Below the pieces are notes generated by a model. That model was not told where the DNA came from and searched no databases. It saw nothing but the letters and a program-made list of their open reading frames with translations. A program made the position numbers and the translations under genes. Of a stretch of DNA of 64,000 nucleotides, positions 35,928-50,900 are shown piece after piece (within the stretch, counting starts at the first letter, position 1; every line of letters starts with the position of its first letter). Source of the DNA: CBDFHC01 sp965247585 (GTDB lineage: Bacteria; Chloroflexota; Dehalococcoidia; Lucifugimonadales; GCA-2712585); the NCBI GenBank assembly GCA_965247585.1, contig CBDFHC010000004.1:1-64000 (forward strand), given 5' to 3'.

Positions 35928-38900
35928 ATGCGACCTAGCTCCCGGTCCCAAAGATTGGGCATGGCAGCGATGGTCGCTGTTTTGGTCCTGCTCTCCGGGT
36001 CCGCCATCCCGTTGAACACGTCTGCCCAGACAGACCCTCCGGCCAAGCCGACCGGGCTGTCCACCCTGGCGGGCGACACCAAGGTGAAGCTGACTTGGGA
36101 GCCTCCCGGCGACGGCTCGCCGGCAATAACCAGCTACCAGCTATGGCAGCTTGCCCAGAACAGCAAGCTGACCGCCGATATCACCCTGGGCAACCAATTT
36201 GGATACTCTGTGGCGGTGGACGGTGACACCGCGGTAATCGGGGTGTACGGGGACGGCGTTCCCGACAGCGTGGGCACCCTCGTCGCGAATGCCGGTTCGG
36301 CCTACGTGTTCACCCGGAATACGGGTACCGGCGTGTGGAGCAAAGCGGCCATGCTTACGGCCTCCGTCCCCACGGAGAACGACCATTTCGGAATTTCCGT
36401 GGCGATCGACGGTGGCACCGTCGTGGTCGGGGCGCACCAGCTTGACTACGAGTTGAACAATATAGTTGCCAGCAGGTCCGGCGCCGCCTACGTCTTCACT
36501 AGGCCCGACAACGGCTGGGCTGACACTAGCGGAATTACGCCCGAATACAACGAAACAGCCAAGCTCACCCCCGGTACGGCTGGCGCGGCAGGCGACCGGT
36601 TCGGGGTTTCCGTGGCGGTGCGAGGAGACACCGTTGTGGTCGGGGCACACCAGCACGACGGCAACGCCGGTGCGGCCTACGTATTCACCAAGTCCGGCAC
36701 CGCCTGGGTTTCCACCAGTACTGCCGCCAAGCTCACCGCCTCCGATAGCGCGGCCAGCGACCAGTTCGGGTCGTCCGTTGCGGTCGACGGTGAGACCGAC
36801 GGTGACACCGTCGTCGTGGGGGCGTCCCAGGGTGACAGCGCGGACGCCGGCGGCAACTCCATCACTGATTCGGGCGCGGCCTACGTCTACACCAAACCCG
36901 GCACCGGTTGGGCCGACAGCAGCGCTGAGACGGCCAAGCTTACAGCCTCCGACGGCGCAGCCAGCGACGAGTTCGGGATTTCCGTGGCGGTCGACGACGA
37001 CACCGTCGTCGTGGGGGCCAGCGGGGACGACGGCAAGGGTTCGGTCTACGTTTACACCAAGCCCTCCGGCAGCGCCTGGGCCGACAGCAGCGCTGAGACG
37101 GCCAAGCTCATCGCCTCCGATGGCGCGGCCAGCGACGAGTTCGGGATTTCCGTTGCGGTCGACGGTGACACCGTCGTCGTCGGGGCGCACAAGCACGACG
37201 TCACTCCCTCAAGAGGAGGCACCGCTGTCGCCGATGCCGGAGCGGCCTACGTGTTCACCAAGCCCGGCAGCGCTTGGGCCTCCACCAGTACTGCCGCTAA
37301 GCTTACCGCCTCCGACCGTGCAGCAAACGACGAGTTCGGGTCATCCGTGGCGGTCGACGGCGACACCGTCATGGTTGGGGCATATTCTCATGACAATGGA
37401 GATAGCAACACCGCCAATTCCGGCGCCGTGTACGTGTTCGGCAGTTGGACCAGCATCGCCGGAAGCTCGGCGGCGGGGACCACCGCCCACCTTGTGACCG
37501 GCCTGACCAACGACACAACCTACGTCTTCCGGCTCCGCGGGGTGAACGCGAACGAGGCCAGCGATCCGTCCGACTCTGTGGCAGGAACCCCGAAGGCAGC
37601 TTCCTACGCTCCGGTCAAACTCTTAAACTTTTCCGCCGCGCAGACTGGCGACGGTGAGGTGGAGTTGACGTGGGACGCGCACCGCTACCCGCTGAGCGTC
37701 ACTGGTTATGCGTACCGCCAGGACGCTGGCGGCGGCCCCAGCTGGACCACCATCCCAGGCAGCGATTCCAGCACCGTCTACCACACGGTCACCAGCCTGA
37801 CTGCGGGGACCGAATACACCTTCGCCGTCAGCGCGACCAACAGCACCTTCAACAAAGACAAGAACAGCGACAGTTTAACCGCGTCCGACTCCCGGTCCGT
37901 GACTATTGTCGCCAAACCGGCGGCGCCCGACTCATTCAGCGCCGTCGCGGGCGACGAACAGGTGTGGCTTGGCTGGAGAAGCCCGGCGGATTTCACCATA
38001 TCCAGGTACGAGTACCAGCAGAAGGAGGGCACCGGCGCCTTCGGCGAGAATTGGACCTTCATCCCCGGGAGCAGGTCCGGGACCACCTTCCATATCGTGA
38101 CCGGCCTGAGCAACGACACATTCTACACCTTCCGGGTCCGGGCCGTGAACGCCGCGGGAGAAAGTGTAGAGTCCGGCGAGCAGTCTGCGACTCCGGGACC
38201 GGCGTCTTCGGCCCCGGTCAAACCTGAAGGCTTTGCCGCCAGACAGACAGGCGTCCGCCAAGTGGAGTTGACCTGGGACCCGAGTTCCACCCCCCTGACC
38301 GTGACCGGTTATGAGTTCACCCAGAACAACGGGTCCACTTGGACCACCATCTCCGGGAGCGATCACAGCACCGTCTCCCACACCCTCAACAATCTGAACA
38401 CTGGGAGCTACAACTTCGCCGTCCGCGCCGTCAACGGCTCTTTCGTTGGCGCCTCCTCCGGAGCCCAATCCCTGACTGTCGTCGCCAAACCGGCGGCCCT
38501 GACCGGGCTCGCCATCAACGATAGCGACATCGGAGACACCCAGGTCAGGCTGAACTGGAACTCCCCCGGCGACGGCTCGCCGCCCATAACCAAGTACCAG
38601 ATCTTGCAGTTCGCTAAGAGGCTGATCTCTGACGACCGCAGCGGCGGAGACGAGCTAGGGTCGTCAGTCGCCGTGGACGGTGACACCCTGGTGATTGGGG
38701 CCCTCGGGGACGACGATACCGAGAATCTATCCGGTTCGGCCTACGTATTCACCAGGGTTGCCGGCGGCTGGACCCAGGCGGGCAAGCTCACCGCCAGCGC
38801 TCCCAAGGTGGATGCCGGCTTCGGGCGTGCGGTCGCCGTGCACGGCGACACCATCGTGGTTGGCGCGTACGAGGAGGACCACACCGCCGCCGCCGGTGCT

Positions 38901-41900
38901 GGTGCGGCGTACGTCTTTACCAAGCCCGCCAACGGCTGGGCCGACATGACTCAGACGGCCAGGCTCACCGCCTCCGACGCTGCGGCCAACGACGAGTTCG
39001 GAACTTCGGTGGCCGTGCACGAAGACACGATCGTGGTCGGGGCGCCCGAGGAAGACACCGGAGCGAGGGGCTCGGCCTACATCTTCACCAAGTCGGCCAA
39101 CGATTGGGGCAACGCTCCGGTCTCAGGGGACTACAGAGTACAGACCGCCACGCTGAGGGGCGACGGGAATGGCGACCGGTTCGGCCGTTCCGTAGCGGTG
39201 CATGGTGATACGATCGTGGTCGGGTCGAACGATGGGGACGACGCGAAGGGTGAGGCTTACGTATTCACCAAGTCTGCGGTCACCGGAGTGTGGGACGACT
39301 GGGATGACAAGAGTGCAAGCAACGCAACTGCCAGGCTGACCGCCTCCGCCCGCGCCAATGACGACTACTTCGGGCGGTCTGTTGCGGTGGAGGGTGAAAC
39401 CATCGTAGTTGGGGCGCCCTACAACGACGGTCCCATGAACTCCGGTTCGGCCTACGTGTTCAGCAAGCCAGCCAGCGGTTGGACCAGCACCAGCACTGCG
39501 GCCAAGCTCACCGCTTCCGACCACGCCGAGAACGACCAGTTCGGCTACTCCGTCGCGGTGGACGGCAACACCGTCGTGGTTGGAGCGGACGGGGACGATA
39601 GCGATAAGGGTTCGGCCTACGTATTCACCAAGCCCGCCACCGGCTGGACCGATACAGCAGGTACGGACAAGCGCACGGCCTACGATCGCAGTGGGGACGA
39701 CCGGTTCGGTAACTCCGTGGCGGTCGACGGTGACACCGTGTTGGTTGGGGCAGTCGGGGACGATAGCGATAAGGGTTCGGCCTACGTATTCGGCACCGGT
39801 GAGTGGGCCGACATCGCCGGCAGTGGAGCGGGGACGATCTCTCACATAGCCAAGGGTCTGCGCAACAAGGCCGAGCACACCTTCCGGGTCCGCGCGGTGA
39901 ACGCGGCGGGAGCGAGCGATCCGACCGACGAGGAGTCCGCGACGCCGGTGGCGGCGACTGCGGCCCCCGCCGCACCCGTAAACTTTTCCGCCACTCAGAC
40001 CGGCGTCGGCCAGGTGGAGTTGACGTGGAACGCGCACCTCGAGCCGCTGAGCGTCACTGGTTACGAGTACAACGTTGACGCCGGCGGCGGCCCCAGTTGG
40101 AACCCCATCACGGATAGCGATTCCAGCACCGTCTCCCACGCCATCAATGACCTGACCGTCGGGTCCCCACCCACCCAGTACGCCTTCGCCGTCCGCGCCG
40201 TCAACACCGCCTTCAACAAGGACAGCAACAGCGCCGCCTTAACGGCGTCCGGCTCCAAGTCCTTAACTCTGGTCGCCCAGCCGGCGGCGGCCGGCGGGTT
40301 AGCCACCGTCGCGGGCGACGAGCAGGTGAAGCTGAATTGGAGCGACCCCGTCGCCGGCTCGCCCCCCATAGCCAAGTACCAACTGTTACAGCTCGACCCG
40401 AGCAAGCTGACCGCCTCCGACGGCCTCCGGGGCGACGAATTCGGAATCTCCGTGGCGGTGGACGGCGATACCGCGGTGATCGGGGCGTACCTGGACGACA
40501 CCACCAACGGCGACAATGCCGGTTCGGCCTACGTCTTTACCAAGGTCTCCGGCGTGTGGCGCCAGCTAGCCAAGCTCACCGCTTCCGACGGGGACACATC
40601 CGACGAGTTCGGGTATTCGGTCGCTGTGGACGGCGACACCGTCGTGGTGGGGGCGCACCTGGACGACCACACTGACGGTGACGGCGACACCGATGACGAC
40701 GAAGGGGCGGCCTATGTCTTCACCAAGCCTGCAAACGGCTGGGCCGACATGACTCAGACGGCCAAGCTCACTGCCTTCGGCGCCGCAGCGAACGACGAGT
40801 TCGGAATCTCCGTCGCTGTCGACGGCAACACCGTCCTGGTAGGAGCTCACCAATACGACAGCGGCAAAGGCGCAGCCTACGTCTTAACCAAGCCTTTCAC
40901 CGGCTGGGCCGACAGCAACGAGACGGCCAAGTTCATCGCCTCGGACGCCGCGGCGAACGACGAGTTCGGAATCTCCGTCGCGTTAGACGGCGACACCGCC
41001 GTGATCGGGGCGTACCACGACGACCACACCGACGACGGTAACACCATCGGCAATGCCGGTTCGGCCTACGTCTTTACCAAGGTCTCCGGCGTGTGGAGCC
41101 AGAAGGCCAAGCTCATCGCCGTGGACGGCGCGGCGAACGACGAGTTCGGAATCTCCGTCGCGGTAAACGGCGACACGGTGGTGGTTGGGGCGCGTCAGAA
41201 CGACACCAGCAGCGGTGCGGCTTACCTATTCACCGAGGTCTCCGGCGTGTGGAAGCATGTAGCCAAGCTCACTGCCGATGATGGCGCGGCGAACGACGAG
41301 TTTGGAATCTCCGTGGCCGTGGAGGGCGACACCGCCGTGATCGGGGCACGCCAGGACGACACCAGCAACGGTTCGGCCTACGTATTCACCAAGGTCTCCG
41401 GCGTATGGAGCCAGAAGGCCAAGCTCACCGCCTCCGATGGCGCCGCGGACGACGAATTCGGGATTTCCGTGGCGGTGGACGGCGACACCGTGGTGGTTGG
41501 AGCGTACAAGCACAACGTCGGCGAGGGCACCGGTGGGGCGAACGCAGGTGCGGCCTATTTGATGAGCATTTCGGAGTGGGCCGACATACCGGGTAGCGGC
41601 GCGACGACCACCTCTCACATCGTCACCGGTCTGACCAACAACGTGGAGCACACCTTTCAGGTGCGGGGCGTGAACGCCGCAGGCGGGGGTTCGGCCTCGG
41701 CCCGCGCCGGTGGTACGCCCACGTTTGCGATACCGAACCGGCCCACGGATTTCGCCGCGGATGCGGGCGATGCCGTGGTGGACCTGAGTTGGGTTGACCC
41801 CGAAGATTCGACCATAGACAAGTACCAACTGCTCCAGATTATTCAGGGCGGCAAGCTGACTACCGCGTCCACCGACGACCCGGTGGTTCGGGGCGACGGG

Positions 41901-44900
41901 TTCGGAATCTCCGTGGCGGCAGACGGCGACACCGCCGTTGTCGGGGCCTACCAGGACGACGACGCCACCAACGACAATTCCGGTTCGGCCCACGTCTTCA
42001 CCAGGAGCTCGTCTGCCGCTCCGTGGAGCTGGTCGGCCAAGCTCACCGCTTCCGACGCCGCCGCGAACGACGAGTTCGGCATTGCCGTGGCGGTCGACGG
42101 CGACACCATCGTCGTGGGAGCGCACCAAAACGACAGCAACAAAGGCGCCGCCTACGTCTTCACCTGGAATTCGAGTAACAGTAATTGGGAACAGAAGGCC
42201 AAGCTCACCGCTTCCGACGCCGCCGCGAACGACGAGTTCGGCATTGCCGTGGCGGTCGACGGCGACACCATCGTCGTGGGAGCGCACCAAAACGACAGCA
42301 ACAAAGGCGCCGCCTACGTCTTCACCAAGCCCGAGAGCGGCGGCTGGGCCGACGCCACCGAGACCGCCAAGCTCACTGCTTCCGACGCCGCGGCCAACGA
42401 CGAGTTCGGAATCTCCGTGGCTGTGCACGGCGAAACAGTGGTCGTAGGAGCGCACCAAAACGACGCCGATGACCAAGACAACAACGAAGGTGCGGGTTAC
42501 GTCTTCACCATGCCCGAGAGCGGTGGCTGGGCCGACGCCACCGAGACCGCCAAGCTCACCGCCGATAACGGTGCGGCCAACGACGAGTTCGGAATCTCCG
42601 TGGCTGTGCACGGCGAAACCGTCGTGGTTGGTGCGCACAAGTACGACGTCGGCGGCGGCACTGAGAAGGCTAACGCCGGTGCGGCCTACGTCTTTATCAA
42701 GCCTGCCGGCGGTCCTTGGGCCGACGGCACTGAGACCCCGAAGCTCATCGCCTCCGACGCTACGAGAGGAGACGAGTTCGGCATTTCCGTGGCCGTGGAC
42801 GATGACGAGGACACCATCGTGGTTGGGGCATACCTAGACGACCACACTGACGACGACGGCAACACCATCGGCAGTGCCGGTTCGGCCTACGTCTTCACCC
42901 AGGATTCCAACGGGTGGAGCCAGAAGACGAAGCTCACCGGCCCCTCCCGCGGAAAGGGCGACTGGTTAGGGTATTCCGTTGCGGTGGCCGGCGGCACCGT
43001 CCTGGCTGGGGCCTACCAGTCCAGCATCAGCGGCCCCGATTCAGGCGCCGTCTACCTGTGGACGGTCCCGCAGTGGGCCGACATTGCCAATAGCGACGCG
43101 ACGACCACGTCCCACACCGTCACCGGTCTGACCAACCGGGTCGAGTACAGCCTTCAGGTCCGCGCGGTAGACAAGGTGGAAGGGGCCGGCGCCGGCCCGC
43201 CCTCGGACCCCCTCAGGGCCATGCCGTTAAAGCCGAAGCCAGCGGTGCCGACTGTGCTGTCCGCTGTGGCCGGCGACAGCCAGGTGGAGCTGAGCTGGGA
43301 CGATCCCGCCGGGGGCTCGCCGCCTATCATCAATTACCAGCTATGGCAGCATGCCGAGCACCCCACGCTGACCGCCGACACCCGGACGGCGAACGATGAG
43401 TTTGGGTATGCCGTAGCGATAGACGGCGACACCGCCGTTGTCGGCATGCCCGGGGAGGACAGCCCCGATAATTCCGGCGCGGCCTTCGTGTTCACCAGGG
43501 ACCAAGGGACCGGTAAATGGAGCCCGAGCCCGGTGGCCAGGCTCAGAGCCAGCGATCCGGGTACACAGTATAGATTCGGATTATCTGTGGCGGTGCATGA
43601 AGACACTTCGAATGGCGACACGATAGTGGTTGGCGCTCCCGACCACTCAAGCAGTAAAGGTGCGGTATACGTATTCAGCGAGCCCTCCGGCGGCTGGGCC
43701 AACGATGTAGGTGAAGACCACGCCACGGAAACGGCCAGGTTCCTAGCCTCCGACGGCGCGGCGGCCGACGAGTTCGGGAATTCGGTAGCGGTGGTCGGTA
43801 ACACCATTGTGGTCGGGGCGTACCTGGACGACGACAATGGCGCCAGTTCCGGGTCGGCCTACGTCTTTGACGAGCCCTCCGGCAGCTGGGCCAACGATAC
43901 GGATTCGGACGATGCAGATGCTGAATTCGACCACACAACGGAGACCCTCAAGCTCAGCGGGAGTAGCGGTTCCGACAATTTCGGCAGGTCGGTAGCAATC
44001 GACGGTGACACGATCGTGGTTGGGGCGAGCGGAGACGATAGTGGTACGGGTTCGGCTTTCGTGTTCATCAAGCCCGCCACCGGCTGGGCGAACAGCTCAG
44101 GTACTGAGGTGGCCAAGCTCACCGCCTACTTCGGCAGTGGAAGCGACGGAGGGGACAGATTCGGGCGTTCAGTAGCAATCGACGGTGGCACCCTCGTGGT
44201 CGGGGCCTACGGGGACGACGGCGATACGGGTTCGGCCTACGTGTTCACCAAGCCCTATACCGGTTGGGCCAACAGCCCAGGGACCGAGACGGCCCAGCTC
44301 ACCGCCTCCGACAGAGCAGCGAACGACGAGTTCGGGCGTTCGGTCTCGGTGGACGGCGACACCGTAGTGGTTGGCGCGCATAAGGACAATATCGGAGGAG
44401 GCACCGATATAGAGGGTTCGTCCTACGTGTTCACCAAGCCCAAGGCAGAGTGGGTAGACAGTTCTGAGGCTGCCAAGCTTCCTGGACCTGGCGACAGTGA
44501 CGACGACAAATTCGGATGGTCCGTAGCGATAGACGAGGACACGATTCTGGTGGGGGCGGACTGGCACAGTAGCAACGACGCGGGAGCCGCCTACCTTTAT
44601 GACATCCGGGTGTGGGCCGACATCGACGGAAGCACGGGAGAGACCAGGTCCCACTTTGCGACCGGCCTGACCAACGACGCGGAGCATACTTTCGCGGTCC
44701 GCGCGGTGAACGACGGCGGCGCAAGCGGCCCGTCTAATCAGGTGTCCGCGGAACCGGCGAGCGCGGCCTCGGCTCCCGCGAAACCCAGGAACTTCTCCGC
44801 CGTGCAGGTTGGCGCACGCGAGGTGCGTTTGGAGTGGGAGCCGAGCACCGATCCGCTGACCATCGTCACGTTTGAGTACACGGACAACGCCGGCGAAAAC

Positions 44901-47900
44901 GAAATTTGGAAAGACGCCACTGGGAGCCATTCCACCACCGCCTCCTACACCGTCTCCGATCTCGTGGTGGACACCACGTACACCTTCGCGGCCCGCGCCA
45001 TCAACAGCGCCGGAGAAGGCGTTTCTTCCGACCCTTGGTCGGTAACAATAGCTGCAGCGCCGGCGGACAGACCCACCGCGCTCACTGCCGTTGCTGGCGA
45101 CGAGCAGGTGCAGCTGAGTTGGCGTTACTCGGGGAGTCAAACGTCGACTACGGGGTTCCAATACCAGCAAAAGACCGGAGGCGACTTCGGCGACGATTGG
45201 ACCGACATCATCGGAAGCACATGGGTGACCAGGTCCCACATTGTGACCGGTCTGACCAACGGCACCACATACACCTTCCGGGTCCGGGCCGTGAACGTGA
45301 CCATCGGAAGCGACACGACCAACGAGGAGGACGCGACCCCTTCAGCGTCCGGCTCCCGCCCCGCTCGGCCGACAAACTTCAATGCCGAGCAGACCGGGGT
45401 CGGCCAGGTGGAGTTAACGTGGAATACGGCCGGGGCGCGCCTGACCGTCACCGGCTATCAGTACACGGCTGACGGCGGTTCCAATTGGAGCGACATATCC
45501 GGGAGCGATTCCGGCACGGTCTCGCACATCGTCTCCGGTCTGATGGTGGACACGATGTATACGTTTGCCGTCCGGGCCGTCAACAGCGGCATGCTCTCGG
45601 GCTTCTCTTCCTCCTTCCGCGACGTGACGATCATCGATGTGCCAAATATGCCCACCGGGCTCGGCACTACCAGCGGCGACACCCAGGCGACGTTCCACTG
45701 GAATGTGACGGTCGAAACCACGGATCGGCCGATAGACAAGCACCAGCTATTGCACCTTCCCCAGAGCAAGCTGACCGCCGACGACGGTGCTGACGACGAC
45801 GAGTTCGGGTATTCGGTAGCGATAGATGGCAACACCGCGGTGGTTGGGGCCCCGGGGAGCAACAGCAACGCCGGCGCGGCCTACGTCTTCGTCTTCACCG
45901 AGGCCGACGACGACGACGACGGCGTGTGGAGCCAAGCAGCCAAGCTCACCGCCTCCGTCCCAGCGGCGAACGATGAATTCGGAATCTCTGTCGCTATCGA
46001 CGGCGAGACCATCGTCGTGGGCGCACACCAAAACGACGCCGATGAAAACGACAACGACGAAGGCGCGGCCTACGTCTTCACCAGGGTCTCCGGTATATGG
46101 GGCCAGAAGGCCAAGCTAACGGCTTCCGGCGCCGCGGAGAACGACGAGTTCGGAATCTCCGTGGCAGTGCACGGCGAAACCGTGGTCGTAGGAGCGCACC
46201 TAGACAACGCCAATGACGACGACGCTGATTCCGGCGCCGCCTTCGTCTTCACCAAGCCCGGGAACAGCGGCTGGGCCAACGCCACCGAGACCGCCAAGCT
46301 CACTGCTTCCGATGGCGTGGCGAACGACAAGTTCGGGATTTCCGTGTCGCTGGACGATGATACCGTGGTGGTTGGGGCGCACCAGCCCCAGTACGAGGAG
46401 AGCGGTGCAAACGTCGAGGTGGGGCCCGGTGCGGCGTACGTCTTCACCAAGCCTGCCACCGGCGGCTGGACCGACAACACTGAGGGGGCCAAATTCACTG
46501 CCCCCGACGGCGCGGCGAACGACGAATTCGGGGTCTCGGTGGCCATCGACGTTGATGCCGTCGTGGTTGGAGCGCACCTGCACGACGTCGGTGCCAACGC
46601 CAATGCTGGTGCGGCCTACGTCTTCACGAGGGATTCGAACTCCGGCAAGTGGGGCCAGCCGCTCAAGCTCACCGCTTCCAATGGCCACGCAGACGATGGG
46701 TTCGGGAACTCCGTTGCGGTGGACGGCAATACCGCCGTCGTCGGGGCGTACCTGGACGACCGCGACAACGCCGCTCGTGACACCGGTTCGACTTACGTGT
46801 TTGCCCGGAAGTTAGGGGCGTGGAGCCAGACGCTCAATCTCGCCGGCCCCGGTCCCGACCTGAATGACCGGCTCGGATACTCCGTCGCAGTAGACGACGG
46901 TACCCTCCTGGCAGGCGCGCCTCAGGACGAAATTGATCCCGGTTTTGCCTACGCGATGGACATCTCAGACGCGGAGTGGACGGACTTCGTCTCAACAGAA
47001 TTGACCGACAACGGCGAGGATTACTTCTACCGGGTGCTCAATCTGACCAACGACCAAGAGTACGCCTTCCGGGTGCGTTCGGTGAACGCCGCCGCCAATC
47101 GTCCGTCTAACGAAACCGTCGCGGCCACGCCCAAGAGTGCGAAACCGGGCAAGACCGATGGTCTGTCCGCTCAGCCAGGAGATTCCCAGGTAACACTCAG
47201 TTGGGATGACCCGCGCGATTCGTCCCTAACCGGATACCAGGTGCTGCGGCCTCCCGAGCAGACCAAGTTCACCGCCGGCTCCGACGGCGAGAGGAACGGA
47301 GCGTTCGGGGCATCGGTAGCAGTGGACGATGCCGCCGTCGTGGTTGGTGGCACCGCCGTGGTTGGTGCGCCCAAGCACAACGTAGGCAGCAAATCCAACG
47401 CCGGTGCGGCCTACGTCTTCACCGAGGTTGACGGTGTGTGGAGCGGCCCAATCGAGCTCACTGCCGGCTCCGATGGCGCGGAGAACGACTGGTTCGGGTA
47501 CTCCGTAGCAGTGGAGAGCAACGTCGCCGTAATCGGCGCGTACCAGCACGACACCAACGATAACGCCGATGCTGGTGCGGCCTATGTTTTCATCAGGGAC
47601 CCGCTTACCGGTGTGTGGAGCGAGCCAGTCAAGCTCATTGCCGACGACGGCGCGGAGAATGACTGGTTCGGGTACTCCGTTGCGGTGGACGGTGAAACCA
47701 TCGTGGTCGGGGCACGCTGGCACAACGGAAAGGCGGGCGCGGCCTATGTCTTCACCAGGAATTCGATGACCCGTGTGTGGGGCAACGATCCGGAACCAGG
47801 GGAAACCCACAGGGTAGAGACGGCCAAGCTCACCGCATCCGACGGCGGCACATTCAACTATTTCGGTCACTCCGTTGCGGTGGACGGTGAAACCATCGTG

Positions 47901-50900
47901 ATTGGGGCGCCGGGATACAACGACAATACGGGTGTGGCCTATGTCTTCACCAGGAATTCGATGACCCGTGTGTGGGGCAACGATCCGGAATCAGGGGAAA
48001 CCCACAGGGTAGAGACGGCCAAGCTCACCGCTTTCAATGGCCACGCAGGCGATGGGTTCGGGAACTCCGTTGCGGTGGACGGTGAAACCATCGTGGTCGG
48101 GGCCCAACAAGGCGACGGAGAAAGGGGTTCAGCTTACGTCTTTACCGAGCCCACCGGCGACGGCGGCTGGGCCGACAACACTGAGACGGCCAAGCTCGCC
48201 GCTTCCGACCGCGAACTGGGAGATCATTTCGGAAACTCCGTTGCGGTGCGGGGCGGCTCCATCGTGGTCGGGGCGTACACCGCCAACATCAACGAATGCG
48301 ACGAATGCGACGAAGATCTTCGTTCCGGTGCGGCTTACCTCTTCACCAAGCCGGCCGGCGCAGTCTGGGCCAACGATCCGAACAAAGACTACAGAACGGA
48401 GTCGGGCAAGCTCACCTTACCCACCAACGAAGAAGAAAGGGGCGACGAGTTCGGAAACTCCGTCGCCCTGGACGGCCAGAGCATCGTGGTCGGGGCGCCC
48501 GAGGGCAACGATGACTTCGGTTCGGTCTACGTGTCGGACATCCCACAGTGGGCCTTTTTAGCAAGCGGAGCAGAAACCACGCCCGCCACCGTGGAAGGCC
48601 TGACCAACGGTGTGGAATACGCCTTCCAGGTCCGCGCCGTGGATTTCTATGGAGAAGGCCTGCCCTCGAACATCGCTCGGGCCACGCCCATGCCGGCGCC
48701 AGATGCGCCGACCAACTTCACCGCAACCGCGCAAAACGCCAGCGTCCGGCTCGCTTGGGACGACCCAGACGACTCCGGCATAACCCGGTACGAGTACCGT
48801 CAGGCCAGCGGTGACGGCAACTTCGGCCCGGCGATCCCAATCCGCGGAAGCAGCGCGACGACGACATCCCACACCGTGAGAGACCTGATCAACCACCTAA
48901 CGTATAGGTTCCAAATCCGCGCGGTGAACGTGTATGGCGCAGGCGATTGGCCGCCCTCGTTGAACGCCACTCCTCGAGCGCCCTCGTTGAACGCCACTCC
49001 TCGAGCGCCCAACCGTACCCCCTACTTCATTGGCGGCTACAGCGTCACGTTCACCGTCGACGAGAACACGCCGCCGGGCAGTCTGGTGGGAGACGCTATC
49101 ACCGCGACGGATCCGGACGGCGATGTCCTGACCTACTCCCTGTCGGGGATCGACGCGTCTTCCTTCGTCCTAGACGGCTCCACCGGTCAGATCACCGTCG
49201 GCTCCGGGACCCTGCTCGACTACGAGTCCGGGCCTACGAGGTACACGGTCGTCGTCTCCGTCCACGATGGCAGGGGCGCCTACGGCGACGACGACTCCAC
49301 CATCGACGACCTCATTGAAGTGAGCATCGACGTCAGCAACGTGGATGAAGCCGGGACGGTGTCGGTGTCCTTGGAAAAACCAGAGGTCGGGACCGCGTTG
49401 ACCGTCTCCCTGAGCGATCCCGACGGCTCGCTGTCCGACATCTCCTGGCAGTGGGCCGCGTCCTCAGATGGTTCCAATTGGAGCGACATCTCCGGGGCCA
49501 ACTCGGACTCCTACACCCCGGTCGCAGACGATGTGGGCATCTACCTCCAGGCAGTGGCCTCCTATACGGACGGACACGGCCCGGGCAAGTCCGCACACGC
49601 GGTCATGGAACAGCAGACCGCCCAAAGAGGTCCGTCCTTCGAAGGCGACGTCACGTTCACCGTCGACGAGAACACGCCGCCGGGCAGTCTGGTGGGAGAC
49701 GCTATCACCGCGACGGATCCGGACGGCGATGTCCTGACCTACTCCCTGTCGGGGATCGACGCGTCTTCCTTCGTCCTAGACGGCTCCACCGGTCAGATCA
49801 CCGTCGGCTCCGGGACCCTGCTCGACTACGAGTCCGGGCCTACGAGGTACACGGTCGTCGTCTCCGTCCACGATGGCAGGGGCGCCTACGGCGACGACGA
49901 CTCCACCATCGACGACCTCATTGAAGTGAGCATCGACGTCAGCAACGTGGATGAAGCCGGGACGGTGTCGGTGTCCCTGGAACAACCGGAGGTCGGGACC
50001 GCGTTGACCGTCTCCCTGAGCGATCCCGACGGCTCGCTGTCCGACATCTCCTGGCAGTGGGCCAGGTCCTCAGATGGTTCCAATTGGAGCGACATCTCCG
50101 GGGCCAACTCGGACTCCTACACCCCGGTCGCAGACGATGTGGGCATCTACCTCCAGGCAGTGGCCTCCTATACGGACGGACACGGCCCGGGCAAGTCCGC
50201 ACACGCGGTCATGGAACAGCAGACCGCCCAAAGAGGTCCGTCCTTCGAAGGCGACGTCACGTTCACCGTCGACGAGAACACGCCGCCGGGCAGTCTGGTG
50301 GGAGACGCTATCACCGCGACGGATCCGGACGGCGATGTCCTGACCTACTCCCTGTCGGGGATCGACGCGTCTTCCTTCGTCCTAGACGGCTCCACCGGTC
50401 AGATCACCGTCGGCTCCGGGACCCTGCTCGACTACGAGTCCGGGCCTACGAGGTACACGGTCGTCGTCTCCGTCCACGATGGCAGGGGCGCCTACGGCGA
50501 CGACGACTCCACCATCGACGACCTCATTGAAGTGAGCATCGACGTTAGCAACGTGGATGAAGCCGGGACGGTGTCGGTGTCCCCGGAACAACCGAAGTCC
50601 GGGACCGCCCTTACCGCCTCCCTGAGCGATCCCGACGGCTCGCTGTCTGACATCTCCTGGCAGTGGGCCGCGTCCTCAGACCGCGCGAACTGGCAAGATA
50701 CGGCCGGCGCGTCTTCCTCCACCTATACGCCCGTTGACCTGGACGCGGACAAGTATCTGCGGGTCACAGCGTCTTACGCTGACGGCGAGGGTTCCGGCAA
50801 GCAGGCACAGGCCGTCTTGAACAACCCGGTCCAGGGACTTCCCGAACCGGTGGCGACACCGACGGACGGCGGAGACGAAGGATTTCCCTGGTGGGTTATC

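Noticed and set aside
42040..42330. Possible CRISPR or short-repeat array
   Set aside because: The repeats are FG-GAP blades in frame within one coding sequence, with no spacer structure; no CRISPR array is seen anywhere in the window.
36141..48900. Long open frames on the minus strand and in other plus frames across the giant gene
   Set aside because: They are shadows of a high-GC repetitive coding sequence: their translations are biased in composition and mirror the blade period of the true frame.
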